64,000 nt of DNA. Origin: Diphasiastrum complanatum (taxonomy: Eukaryota > Streptophyta > Lycopodiopsida > Lycopodiales > Lycopodiaceae). The notes beneath the pieces were generated by a model. That model worked only from the letters and a program-made list of their open reading frames with translations. It searched no databases and was not told where the DNA came from. The stretch spans positions 42,778,007 through 42,842,006 of the forward strand of contig CM055107.1 of the NCBI GenBank assembly GCA_029204225.1. Reading direction: 5' to 3'. How positions within the stretch are numbered: the stretch's first letter is position 1; each line of letters opens with the position of its first letter. Positions 58,701-62,163 of the stretch are shown here, in pieces. The translations under genes were made by a program, and so were the position numbers.

Positions 58701-60385
58701 GATTGTTATAAGCCAGCATATGAAAAACCACACCCTGATTTCCCTTAGATGCATCCAGTAAGCTGGCGTAAGAAACTGCTGGTTCCAATCGCTCTCTCTC
58801 CACCAAGGATGAGAAAAAACAAAACTCTGTTTTGAGGTGAATTGCTGCTCCAGTAAGAGCTCTGACACATGGGCGATGCACCCGTTACCTTGGCAAATTT
58901 CAGAGGTTATGAAATCATCGAGAAGCAATCAGACACTAAAGGAAGAACATACCTGATTTTGCCTGAAGTTGATGACCTTCAACTATGCGTTTTCTAGTGT
59001 TATCTCGTGGATCAAGTCTCATAACGCGTTTAATTTTCGTCTTCTCATCAATCTCTTTGACAGGTACAGGATCTCGTTTGCTCCCTACAAGCTTTGCAAT
59101 GATTTCCGGTCTATCCGCTTCCCCCAATTGTGCTTTGCTATCCCGTCTACCTGTAAAATCAAACTCTGTATGGTTACATAACCTGAGAGTTTCATTGCTC
59201 TTCCAGCATATATTTCGACCTTTTCAATGCAACTGCTTTCCGCAAGTCTTCATGCATTCAAAAGGAAACAGGCAACAGAACATAGATTCATGCAAAACTA
59301 TCTGCTTGACATACTAGTCTGACAAAGAAACAACTGGCGAGTAGAACGAAAAGAAAGAGTATGCTCTCACTTTTAGATACAGCTAAAGCAAAGAATAATT
59401 TGCTCAGCTAGCCCTTATGTTAAATTTGCTAGCCCTATCGTTAGCAATAAGTTCTTTATGCTCAGTGGTATTTCTTCCCGGTATCAAATATTACGTTGCT
59501 GGTTAAGAACTTACCTTTACGAATTTTATAAGTGGATAGTTTTTTGTGTCCAGTGACAAAGACTTTTCGCTTTTCTCCTTTGAACTCAGGCCTGCCAGCA
59601 GTGGCATCTAGATCAGAAGGTTTCTTCTGCCGGAACCCAGCCACAGATGGCTTATATATTGCAGTCGCAGATGGATTGATTCTCGCCTTACTGTTGAACT
59701 TATTCACTGTCGTTTTCCTCCCAATTGACCTCTCCATTTCGTCCTCTCTCGACTTTGAGTCGCTCAAATTCTCTTTACTGCGACTTCCCTGCTGCCTTTG
59801 CCTATCGATCCCTTTGCTTCTTATGGAACTCTCCCTTTCTGAACTTGTTCCTATGACTCGGGACATGGGACGCCTTGCAACTGCAGCTGCGGGATAATTG
59901 CCCGCCTTTTTCTTGAGTACGCTTCTATGAGTAACAGCCTTCGCTCCCCTTATGCCCTTTCTTCTTAGCTTTGCCTTTCTGGGAACAGATGATGATCGCT
60001 TGGACTTTATCCTAGGCGGTGCATCTTTCAAACCATACTTTGACAAAGATCCAGTAGATAAATGTTTAGCTCCTGATAAGCATTTATGCTGATAGGATGC
60101 AGGAGACTGTGCGTGGATTGTTGATGGACGAAATACATTCCACCCTCCTTGGGATGCGTAGCGCCAATACGATAACTTGCTCTCGTTGTTACCATTCATC
60201 TCAAGGTCAAAGATTGAAATGGCATCCTGCTGCGGGTAAGTAGGTGCGGAGGGAAGACATGAAAGCTGTCGCAATTGGCATCTTAGTGGCAACCTAGAAG
60301 ATGCAAAAGAAGAACAAGGCTGCATGTGAAGGTGTACACAATGAAAGATTTGCCTCAGGTGTCCAGCAGACCTCCCCCTCACCAT
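21476..60385 (-). CDS. EngB/YihA-type GTP-binding protein, probably organellar (10 exons)
   Basis: Ten exons, all with GT/AG borders and matching phases: 59515-60385, 58953-59150, 53543-53643, 53206-53325, 41920-42007, 38841-38932, 38235-38339, 34031-34140, 22966-23053, 21476-21589. They total 1887 bp and 628 codons plus stop. Residues 1-430 are an extension, starting with an Arg/Ser-rich, acid-poor stretch that looks like a plastid or mitochondrial transit peptide. Residues about 431-628 are the GTPase: G1 GRSNVGKS (460-467), G3 DLPGYG (505-510), G4 TKTD (572-575), G5 SAK (608-610). Bacterial EngB helps assemble the large ribosomal subunit; plant homologues act in organelles, so a role in organelle translation is inferred. 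It looks intact, with introns of up to about 11 kb loaded with transposons. I recognise the family, not a specific locus. Expression is not shown. Confidence 0.9.
22145..22316 (-). repeat. Direct duplication with inverted edge in intron 9
   Basis: 22145-22211 and 22249-22316 are about 67-bp near-identical direct copies (both begin TGGG-TCCTTCTGCAGCTATCT). Between them TGCAGAAGGATCCCA (22211-22225) is the reverse complement of the start of the second copy (22249-22263), giving hairpin potential. Confidence 0.85.
22375..22790 (-). repeat. Solo-LTR-like block in intron 9
   Basis: On the minus strand it has promoter-like ACTATAAGTACCC, then CTCTCAATAAAGTTC as a polyadenylation word about 150 bp later, and no coding capacity. 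That layout fits U3-R-U5 of an LTR. Termini and target duplication were not resolved. Confidence 0.4.
22966..23053 (-). CDS. GTPase gene exon 9 (G4)
   Basis: Acceptor TTTCCAG, donor AAGAT|GTGAGT, phase 2 to 0. It encodes [20 protein letters not shown] and [13 protein letters not shown] gives guanine specificity. Confidence 0.95.
23713..23940 (+). mobile_element. DNA-transposon terminus with CG-rich subterminal array
   Basis: It starts CATAGTTGCA, then an array of GATTCGCGATT-like words (23727-23760), a T-run, and a conserved block (ATGGGTATCAGATGAAAGC ... CAGGATGGTCC). The block at 40740-40945 is a homologous terminus in reverse, with the same start and flank but a different array. A hAT-type end is likely, given hAT coding sequence just downstream. 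Confidence 0.6.
23933..24355 (-). other. Low-complexity open frame over a minisatellite
   Basis: A minus-strand frame opens with [20 protein letters not shown] and passes into Gly/Gln/Ala-rich and then 13-residue repeats (GHGT-A-PSTSRA type). The beginning has normal-looking composition and a possible upstream acceptor (CACTCACCAG), so it could be the tail exon of a TE or host gene. No family recognised. Confidence 0.35.
24014..24161. repeat. 39-bp minisatellite, about 3.8 copies
   Basis: Units start CCCGTGATGTACTA at 24014, 24053, 24092 and 24131, and differ by a few bases. The unit length is a multiple of three, so the minus-strand frame stays open. Confidence 0.9.
25056..25654 (+). pseudogene. 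hAT transposase C-terminal exons (hAT-1), left of Copia-C
   Basis: Exon-like pieces in order: [20 protein letters not shown] (about 25067-25169); intron with GT-AG borders (25170-25276); [20 protein letters not shown]; and, after a second intron-like gap ending at 25543, the hAT dimerisation region in which [20 protein letters not shown] is readable. The hAT C-terminal domain mediates dimerisation of the cut-and-paste transposase. The frame is cut by the Copia-C LTR at 25655. Several frameshifts are present, so it is not functional. Confidence 0.8.
25655..25959 (+). repeat. Copia-C 5' LTR (305 bp)
   Basis: TG...CA termini, ending directly at TGGTATCAGAGC (25960-25971). The matching 3' LTR start is at 29528. 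Confidence 0.9.
26400..29513 (+). pseudogene. Copia-C gag-pol polyprotein (broken)
   Basis: Gag N-terminus ([20 protein letters not shown]), then an in-frame jump at about 26625 to the pre-integrase region ([26 protein letters not shown]), so the gag C-terminus, zinc knuckle and protease are deleted. Integrase follows ([42 protein letters not shown]), then an acidic linker, RT ([41 protein letters not shown], and YVDD altered to VEDL) and RNase H ([30 protein letters not shown]). About ten in-frame stops interrupt it, several of which look like C-to-T changes of CAG, CGA or TGG codons. Confidence 0.93.
29581..30171 (+). pseudogene. Acidic C-terminal coding sequence right of Copia-C (probable hAT-1 end)
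   Basis: Open frames encode an Asp/Glu-rich stretch ([20 protein letters not shown]) followed by EDVGWVDLD, then after a stop at 29946-29948 a Gly/Arg-rich piece and a Ser/Asp-rich tail ending at 30171. The position directly across the copia insertion and the hAT-like low-complexity tail suggest it is the end of hAT-1, but I see no diagnostic motif. It could be another gene's tail. Confidence 0.45.
30560..31330 (+). pseudogene. Gypsy protease and RT fragments
   Basis: [18 protein letters not shown] (about 30740) is shared with the reverse fragment at 40225-40653 and belongs to the region after the gypsy protease. Further on [12 protein letters not shown] and [18 protein letters not shown] (about 31100-31330) are the start of a Ty3-type RT. 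Heavily frameshifted and missing the YxDD core. Confidence 0.75.
31629..32060 (+). repeat. Possible gypsy LTR
   Basis: It starts TGTCACAACCGG, has ATTAATAAAGTG as a polyadenylation-like word near 31926 and no coding potential. It lies just downstream of gypsy pol remnants in the same orientation. The end is not defined. Confidence 0.35.
32061..34030. other. Rest of intron 8, unassigned
   Basis: AT-rich intronic sequence without frames, LTR termini or repeats that I could place. It ends at the exon 8 donor (34030). Confidence 0.4.
34031..34140 (-). CDS. GTPase gene exon 8
   Basis: Acceptor TGGCAG, donor GAAAG|GTGCTC (weak after +2). It encodes [20 protein letters not shown] and [16 protein letters not shown], the beta-strand and helix between G3 and G4. 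Confidence 0.92.
34141..34880. other. Intron 7, exon-proximal part, unassigned
   Basis: No recognisable element or coding signal before the gypsy fragment starts at about 34.88 kb. Confidence 0.4.
34880..36845 (+). pseudogene. Degraded gypsy gag-pol fragment in intron 7
   Basis: In order: gag remnant; a zinc knuckle with its second Cys codon turned into TGA (about 35091-35133, CFK-KSPDHRA-ECRQP); a protease with ADTA in place of DTG (35354-35365); an RT piece with [18 protein letters not shown] (FDD altered to FKN, about 35968-36030); and an RNase H piece ([16 protein letters not shown], about 36440). Order and wording match Gypsy-B, so it is an older relative. Antisense to the host gene. 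Confidence 0.82.
36462..36680. repeat. Inverted duplication of about 50 bp
   Basis: 36464-36512 and 36629-36678 are near-perfect reverse complements (core GCAGTTGATGCTCTCTTATG), spaced by about 115 bp. One arm belongs to the gypsy RNase H sequence; the other is its inverted copy. Confidence 0.88.
36846..38234. other. Rest of intron 7, unassigned
   Basis: Intronic AT-rich sequence with no recognised element. It ends at exon 7. Confidence 0.4.
38235..38339 (-). CDS. GTPase gene exon 7 (G3)
   Basis: Acceptor GTTGCAG, donor AATTT|GTAAGT, 35 codons in phase 0. It encodes [20 protein letters not shown] and then [15 protein letters not shown]. The DLPGYG motif is diagnostic for the EngB family. 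Confidence 0.95.
38661..38700. repeat. Perfect 20-bp tandem duplication in intron 6
   Basis: GCTCTTTATTTCCTCATCTG occurs twice in tandem. It lies between the G1 and G3 exons and is probably polymorphic by slippage. Confidence 0.95.
38841..38932 (-). CDS. GTPase gene exon 6 (G1 P-loop, switch I)
   Basis: Acceptor ACTTGCAG, donor ACTCAG|GTACAT. It encodes [20 protein letters not shown] and the EKPGLTQ segment; the Thr is the expected G2 residue that binds magnesium. Confidence 0.95.
39230..39580 (+). mobile_element. LTR end with primer-binding site in intron 5
   Basis: The sequence up to ...TATTCATAAC is followed by TTGGTATCAAAGCT (39567-39580), a primer-site variant. The end resembles the Gypsy-B LTR end (GATCATAACTTAGTATCAGAGC), so it is probably a related gypsy. 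A CT-rich leader follows to about 40.0 kb; no gag follows in this orientation. The left edge is a guess. Confidence 0.55.
40225..40653 (-). pseudogene. Gypsy protease to RT linker fragment
   Basis: Minus strand reads [20 protein letters not shown], then [12 protein letters not shown] and [11 protein letters not shown], the stretch between the aspartic protease and the RT of Ty3-type elements. It shares LTIQSYIE with the fragment at 30.74 kb. It abuts a GA microsatellite. Confidence 0.72.
40657..40701. repeat. Microsatellite (GA)n
   Basis: About 45 bp of pure GA between the gypsy fragment and the TE terminus. Confidence 0.97.
40740..40945 (-). mobile_element. DNA-transposon terminus, second type of array
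   Basis: Reverse-oriented homologue of 23713-23940: same TGCAACTATG end (40936-40945) and the same ATGGGTATCAGAT ... CAGGATGGTCC block. Its subterminal array is built of GTTTCT/AGAAACG words (AACGCGTTTC type) instead of GATTCGCG words. Confidence 0.6.
41460..41815 (-). pseudogene. Unrecognised coding-like fragment in intron 5
   Basis: On the minus strand two frames carry normal-looking protein: [20 protein letters not shown] (about 41800) and, further along, [20 protein letters not shown] with [20 protein letters not shown]. It is unlike transposon pol or gag. It may be a captured gene fragment or alternative exon. I do not recognise the family. Confidence 0.4.
41920..42007 (-). CDS. GTPase gene exon 5
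   Basis: Acceptor CCCTGTAG, donor TTTGCAG|GTAGGA. It encodes [14 protein letters not shown] and LPEVAFAG, the strand leading into the P-loop. The first P-loop Gly codon is split by intron 5. Confidence 0.92.
42008..42975. other. Start of intron 4 beyond exon 5, unassigned
   Basis: No frame or repeat of note until the GA microsatellite that marks the first L1-like tail. Confidence 0.4.
42980..43683 (-). mobile_element. L1-like (LINE) ORF1-type remnant ending in a microsatellite tail
   Basis: The minus strand from about 43683 encodes [20 protein letters not shown], then [40 protein letters not shown] and [12 protein letters not shown]. This matches the nucleic-acid-binding domain found in L1-type ORF1 proteins. 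The element ends leftwards at TTAATAAAGCTTCTTCTTCT followed by (CT)n (plus 42980-43022). Nothing of an RT is left. Confidence 0.6.
43726..44131 (-). mobile_element. Second LINE/SINE 3' end with (CT)n tail
   Basis: The GA run 43726-43778 on the plus strand is preceded on the minus strand by GACATTAATAAAGCTTTC, the same tail wording as at 43022. This points to a second copy of the same 3' end directly upstream of the ORF1 remnant. Its right limit is the Gypsy-B LTR. Confidence 0.5.
44132..44271 (+). repeat. Gypsy-B 5' LTR remnant
   Basis: Only the last about 140 bp remain, matching 49684-49823. The promoter part is missing, so the element should be transcriptionally dead from its own LTR. Confidence 0.9.
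44475..44760 (+). repeat. T-run and triple repeat in the Gypsy-B leader
   Basis: A run of about 23 T (44476-44498), then three copies of a TTGGAGGCTGTCCAKCGCCC-containing unit (about 44591, about 44661, about 44723) spaced by about 65-70 bp. The leader is the expected location of packaging and dimerisation signals. Confidence 0.8.
44997..45810 (+). pseudogene. Gypsy-B gag
   Basis: ATG at 44997 ([20 protein letters not shown]). Retrotrans_gag core: [36 protein letters not shown]. One TAG stop (about 45620, CAG to TAG) interrupts it. No CCHC zinc knuckle is found before the protease, unlike the relative in intron 7. Confidence 0.88.
45880..46220 (+). pseudogene. Gypsy-B aspartic protease
   Basis: [13 protein letters not shown] carries the DTG catalytic motif; [12 protein letters not shown] is the conserved second half. 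The frame ends in a TAG that replaces CAG. Confidence 0.9.
46390..47283 (+). pseudogene. Gypsy-B reverse transcriptase
   Basis: [59 protein letters not shown] and the catalytic [12 protein letters not shown] (about 46950-46985). A frameshift near 46545 and a stop with frameshift at 46748 break it; otherwise the domain is complete. Confidence 0.93.
47284..47871 (+). pseudogene. Gypsy-B RNase H
   Basis: [56 protein letters not shown] and [11 protein letters not shown], the standard Ty3 RNase H series. Continuous from 47335 to the TAG at 47869-47871. Confidence 0.93.
47896..49284 (+). CDS. Gypsy-B integrase with chromodomain (462-codon frame)
   Basis: Uninterrupted frame. HHCC zinc finger ([18 protein letters not shown]), DDE core ([27 protein letters not shown]), GPY-type C-terminus ([13 protein letters not shown]) and chromodomain ([19 protein letters not shown], about residues 395-435). 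Chromodomains steer integration towards marked chromatin. Its intactness contrasts with the broken upstream genes. Confidence 0.93.
   Translation: MFHYGSLCIPRTLDIRPQLLLDAHSSPVGGHFGFQKSLFHLKEHFYWPSMKRELSHLIHTCDFCLRNKYSREKLGGLLQSWPIPSRQWTDISMDFNLGLPRTQRGHNSCLLVVDRFSKQAHFIPVRRTIIAEQCGRIFISEIFRLHGLPRSILIDRDTKFTSGFWTELMRILDVRILMGTAYHSFADGQSEVINRVLEDYLRHYVSPSGRNWDQHLCLAEYSYNSFVSSSTGVSPFLLAHGYSPVLPSIPAPPDDATVTISSYLSSAREIITRAATHLQHIQQWYRTIVDRHRCHVEFAEGDPVFLRLRFARHRFVQGLASTEKLAPRYYGPFQILERLSPVTYCLELPAATRACDIFHVSLLRAAIEDDAPRDSSFPTDPELFPFLPAAILQVRLLHSRRHRQVQFLVQWDGCPIEEATWEPIDVFYHTPILADQARSRAATIASRDAPASLEVPFSDGIS
49341..49824 (+). repeat. Gypsy-B 3' LTR (about 484 bp)
   Basis: It starts TGTTCTTTATAG after TTGGGGGCAA. 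It contains TATTTATAGG as a TATA-like word (about 49665-49675) and ends ...GATCATAAC. Confidence 0.8.
49825..50382. repeat. Cryptically simple, word-repetitive sequence
   Basis: Purine-rich GTGTGAG/AGTAGTAAGTAG text, then strings of TTGAACTTTGAACACTGAAC and CTTGATTCTTGAGTCTCGAC words without a fixed period. Similar text recurs at 50.64-50.93, 51.68-51.90 and 52.15-52.45 kb between the hAT exons. Confidence 0.7.
50383..52612 (+). pseudogene. hAT transposase, N-terminal and central exons (hAT-2)
   Basis: Exon-like pieces: a BED-type zinc finger ([33 protein letters not shown], about 50400-50600); a Ser/Pro linker (from 50933); [13 protein letters not shown]; then the DUF659 core [16 protein letters not shown] with [20 protein letters not shown] and EVGPENVV (about 51490-51680); [20 protein letters not shown] and [16 protein letters not shown] (about 51910-52155); and [20 protein letters not shown] (from about 52466). 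Borders are intron-like (e.g. CACCAG|GTTTGA at 52155). Frameshifts and the missing C-terminal dimerisation half make it a relic. Confidence 0.85.
52613..53205. other. End of intron 4 before exon 4, unassigned
   Basis: AT-rich, no recognised element. Confidence 0.4.
53206..53325 (-). CDS. GTPase gene exon 4
   Basis: Acceptor TTCAAACAG, donor ACAAT|GTAGGG, phase 0 to 0, 40 codons. It encodes [15 protein letters not shown] and [16 protein letters not shown], the linker just before the GTPase fold. Confidence 0.8.
53543..53643 (-). CDS. GTPase gene exon 3
   Basis: Acceptor GCATGTAG, donor AACTT|GTAAGG, phase 1 to 0, exactly what is needed between exons 2 and 4. It encodes [20 protein letters not shown] and [12 protein letters not shown] shorter competing candidate near 58.86 kb was rejected because it offers no good phase-0 donor. 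Confidence 0.75.
53644..53950. other. Start of intron 2 upstream of exon 3, unassigned
   Basis: No recognised element. Confidence 0.35.
53951..54978 (-). mobile_element. Stacked gypsy 3' ends and LTRs, reverse strand
   Basis: On the minus strand there are two polypurine-tract/LTR junctions: AAAAGGGGGAAGGAATGTTAG (LTR from 54242 leftwards), preceded by the typical TTGAGGAACGATGACTTTCC, and AGAGGGGAGAAGTATGTTATG (LTR from 54981 leftwards). They belong to two different elements, one apparently inserted in the other's LTR. Confidence 0.6.
54985..55560 (-). pseudogene. Chromovirus integrase C-terminus and chromodomain
   Basis: Minus strand [18 protein letters not shown] (about 55380-55440) is the integrase C-terminal region. 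Further on [19 protein letters not shown] with [15 protein letters not shown] (about 55035-55150) is a degenerate chromodomain. Two stops lie in the chromodomain. The polypurine tract and LTR at 54981 follow at once. Confidence 0.78.
55561..56718 (+). pseudogene. LINE-like reverse transcriptase
   Basis: After a frameshifted start ([19 protein letters not shown]), the RT series is [75 protein letters not shown] and the catalytic FADDTLIL, then [16 protein letters not shown] stops at 55850 and 56587 interrupt it. It continues to [10 protein letters not shown] at 56718. Confidence 0.92.
56720..57190 (-). pseudogene. Inverted middle segment of the LINE-like ORF
   Basis: The minus strand reads [34 protein letters not shown] and further helix-rich sequence, the part that normally follows the RT thumb in this kind of ORF (LP-GGLGL, AA-LGSW). 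It is open and belongs between the flanking plus-strand pieces, so the orientation has been flipped in place. Confidence 0.75.
57361..58060 (+). pseudogene. C-terminal region of the LINE-like ORF (CCHC and nuclease-like)
   Basis: [37 protein letters not shown] (CxC...H...C), then [21 protein letters not shown] and [20 protein letters not shown]. The R..H, RVDIV and DVV spacing recalls the CCHC plus restriction-like (PD-(D/E)XK) endonuclease end of early-branching non-LTR elements. After a frameshift it ends with [20 protein letters not shown]. Confidence 0.7.
58260..58952. other. Intron 2 next to exon 2, unassigned
   Basis: Open frames at 58680-58930 on the minus strand look exon-like at first but do not fit the splice phases. 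No other element seen. Confidence 0.4.
58953..59150 (-). CDS. GTPase gene exon 2
   Basis: Acceptor TTTTACAG, donor TCAG|GTATGT, phase 1 to 1, 66 codons' worth. It encodes a charged segment with [17 protein letters not shown] and [16 protein letters not shown]. Still part of the N-terminal extension. Confidence 0.85.
59515..60385 (-). CDS. GTPase gene exon 1 (start, transit peptide, basic region)
   Basis: First ATG of the frame at 60385; an in-frame TAG lies about 60 nt upstream. It encodes [20 protein letters not shown]... followed by a low-complexity Arg/Lys/Ser-rich region ([20 protein letters not shown]) to residue 290. Donor AAAG|GTAAGTTC, phase 1. Confidence 0.88.
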
Positions 60386-60990
60386 ATCTATCGTCTGCTC
60401 TTGCTCCTCACAAGCCACATTTGCTGAGAAAGAGATCCTAAACTACTAACAGCAACACTAAGACCCTGCGAGACAGCATATATCCGAGCACTAAATCCAA
60501 CACCAGATGCAAACATACTACTTCTCAGCTAAAATTCTGGAAGATTGCAGTTATACTTGGCTCTTCCCAGGTAACATACTGCTCTCGTGAACCAGCAAAA
60601 TCCACCAGCAAATTCTGGGATTTGCTCATTGCCTGCTTAAAGATGTAAACTTCAATTTGATTATCAAAGGCAGCTAAATGAACCTACAGATCGCAAGCAA
60701 GGAATGAAACTGCAGTGGAGACACTGACAACACTGATGATCTTGCCACGATCTGCATAACCCACAAACCAAATGTGAAAACTAAATAGGATTGCTAGCAG
60801 CAAATAGAGACACCATATTAGATTGCTTGCTGATGAACAAATGCAAGCTGCATTGTATGTGTGAAAGCAGGCAGCAGGCTAAAAGATGGACTGCCTAAGA
60901 AGAATATTGAGAAATGGCTACTACTTCCTTTGTGGGTTGGTTGAGCAGCATTGTTGTTGTATGTGGAAGGGTTTTAGTGTTAGGGCACCT
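60386..60990. other. 5' flank of the GTPase gene
   Basis: Upstream of the ATG on the minus strand. It should contain the 5' UTR and promoter, but no convincing TATA box or other element was found. A family F repeat starts about 600 bp upstream, so the promoter may be short or TE-derived. Confidence 0.4.
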
Positions 60991-61985
60991 GATTGCCTAA
61001 AACCCACATAATATTTTAAACTTCCAAGACACCACCAAGTATACCAAGAAGGAGAGAGGTTCTCCATGGGACTAGGGTAGCCCCGCATTTCCTTTCTTCA
61101 CTTTTGTTTTCTCTTTGATGTCCTCATTTGTACAGTTTAAGTTTTTTTTAATGAGAGAAAAGAAAGTCCTCACCAACTTTCTTTGACTTTAATCTCTTAA
61201 GTCAAGGTAATATTTTACTCAGTGTTTCATGTAAGTGTTTTACATGAAGGTGACGTTATTAACTTGTGATGTGTATAACCTAGATGAAAAATTTATCGCT
61301 TAGTGTACTTTCCAAACTTGAGTTGGTACTCCAGAACAAAGGTTAGGGTTGAAACCCAATTTTAACTGAGTACTTGGTTGATAAGAAAGTTAAACTAAGG
61401 ATAATGATTTTCAAGGTTATTGAAAAAAGTTAAAGGAACTATTCCTGTAATTCTTCTTTGTTTTGAGGACAAAACCAGATTAAGAGAGAAAGAATGTTAT
61501 GTCCATGACCAGCACATAGAATTTAGTATACTCCTAGTCTTGGATACACGGTACTCCAGTGAAACGAGCTGTTAGTTATGCCACATCATATTGGACGTGA
61601 CCCGAAAATAAGTAATATCCTTGTGAGGCCCAGAACACACTAAATGGAGTTAGTACAAGGTTTGGGACAGTCAAGGCATGTGTAGAGTATCAATAGCAAT
61701 TCTATGAATAGAAGATTCATGCATAAAGACTCTATTCTAGATGAATCTATGTATAGGAGAGATAGGACCTTGCATGTCTATGTGCACATGTGGTTCTAGG
61801 CTCTATAGAAGGAGGCCAAACTCCCCCTACTACTCACATTTGTGATTGATTCATTGCCAGAGTTTCACTCTACTTTCATGTTTTCTATTCCTTGGCTTGG
61901 GGGTGAAGCTTCTAGAGTTGATTGGTTGCTTCTACTTGGTTTGATGGTTTTTCCATAGTGTGTTTTTCATTGTGTTTGTCTTGTA
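60990..61985 (+). mobile_element. Family F 3' internal end and LTR
   Basis: 60990-61494 is a gypsy-type 3' internal end (TTTTGAGGACAAAACC then AAGAGAGAAAGAA). The LTR starts TGTTATGTCC at 61495 and ends around 61985. Part of this is the reverse complement of 12728-13450, which defines the family. No coding region remains. Confidence 0.65.
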
Positions 61986-62098
61986 AGCAGGATCTTGATG
62001 AGCTTTTATCATTAGACGCTACAATATGCAGAGCCTAAAGCAGGATCTTGATGAGCTTTCCCTTATATTTATCATTAGAAGCTACAATATGTAGAGCT
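61986..62098 (+). repeat. Tandem duplication of about 55 bp
   Basis: AGCAGGATCTTGATGAGCTT ... GCTACAATATGYAGAGC occurs at about 61988-62036 and again at about 62039-62098, the second copy with a short insertion. Confidence 0.85.
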
Positions 62099-62163
62099 TG
62101 TGTAGAAGTAGAATAATAGTCTCTAAGCTTGTAAAGATAACCTTGTCTTTTTTTTAAGTGGGG

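Noticed and set aside
58680-58930. Minus-strand frames with exon-like protein ([18 protein letters not shown] and an alternative frame), first considered as exon 3 of the GTPase gene
   Set aside because: No good donor gives the phase 0 needed for exon 5, and both frames run into stops. Exons at 53543-53643 and 53206-53325 fit phases and splice signals exactly.
60416-60418. GTG upstream start for the GTPase gene
   Set aside because: Plant nuclear genes use ATG; the first in-frame ATG is at 60385 and gives a better transit-peptide-like start.
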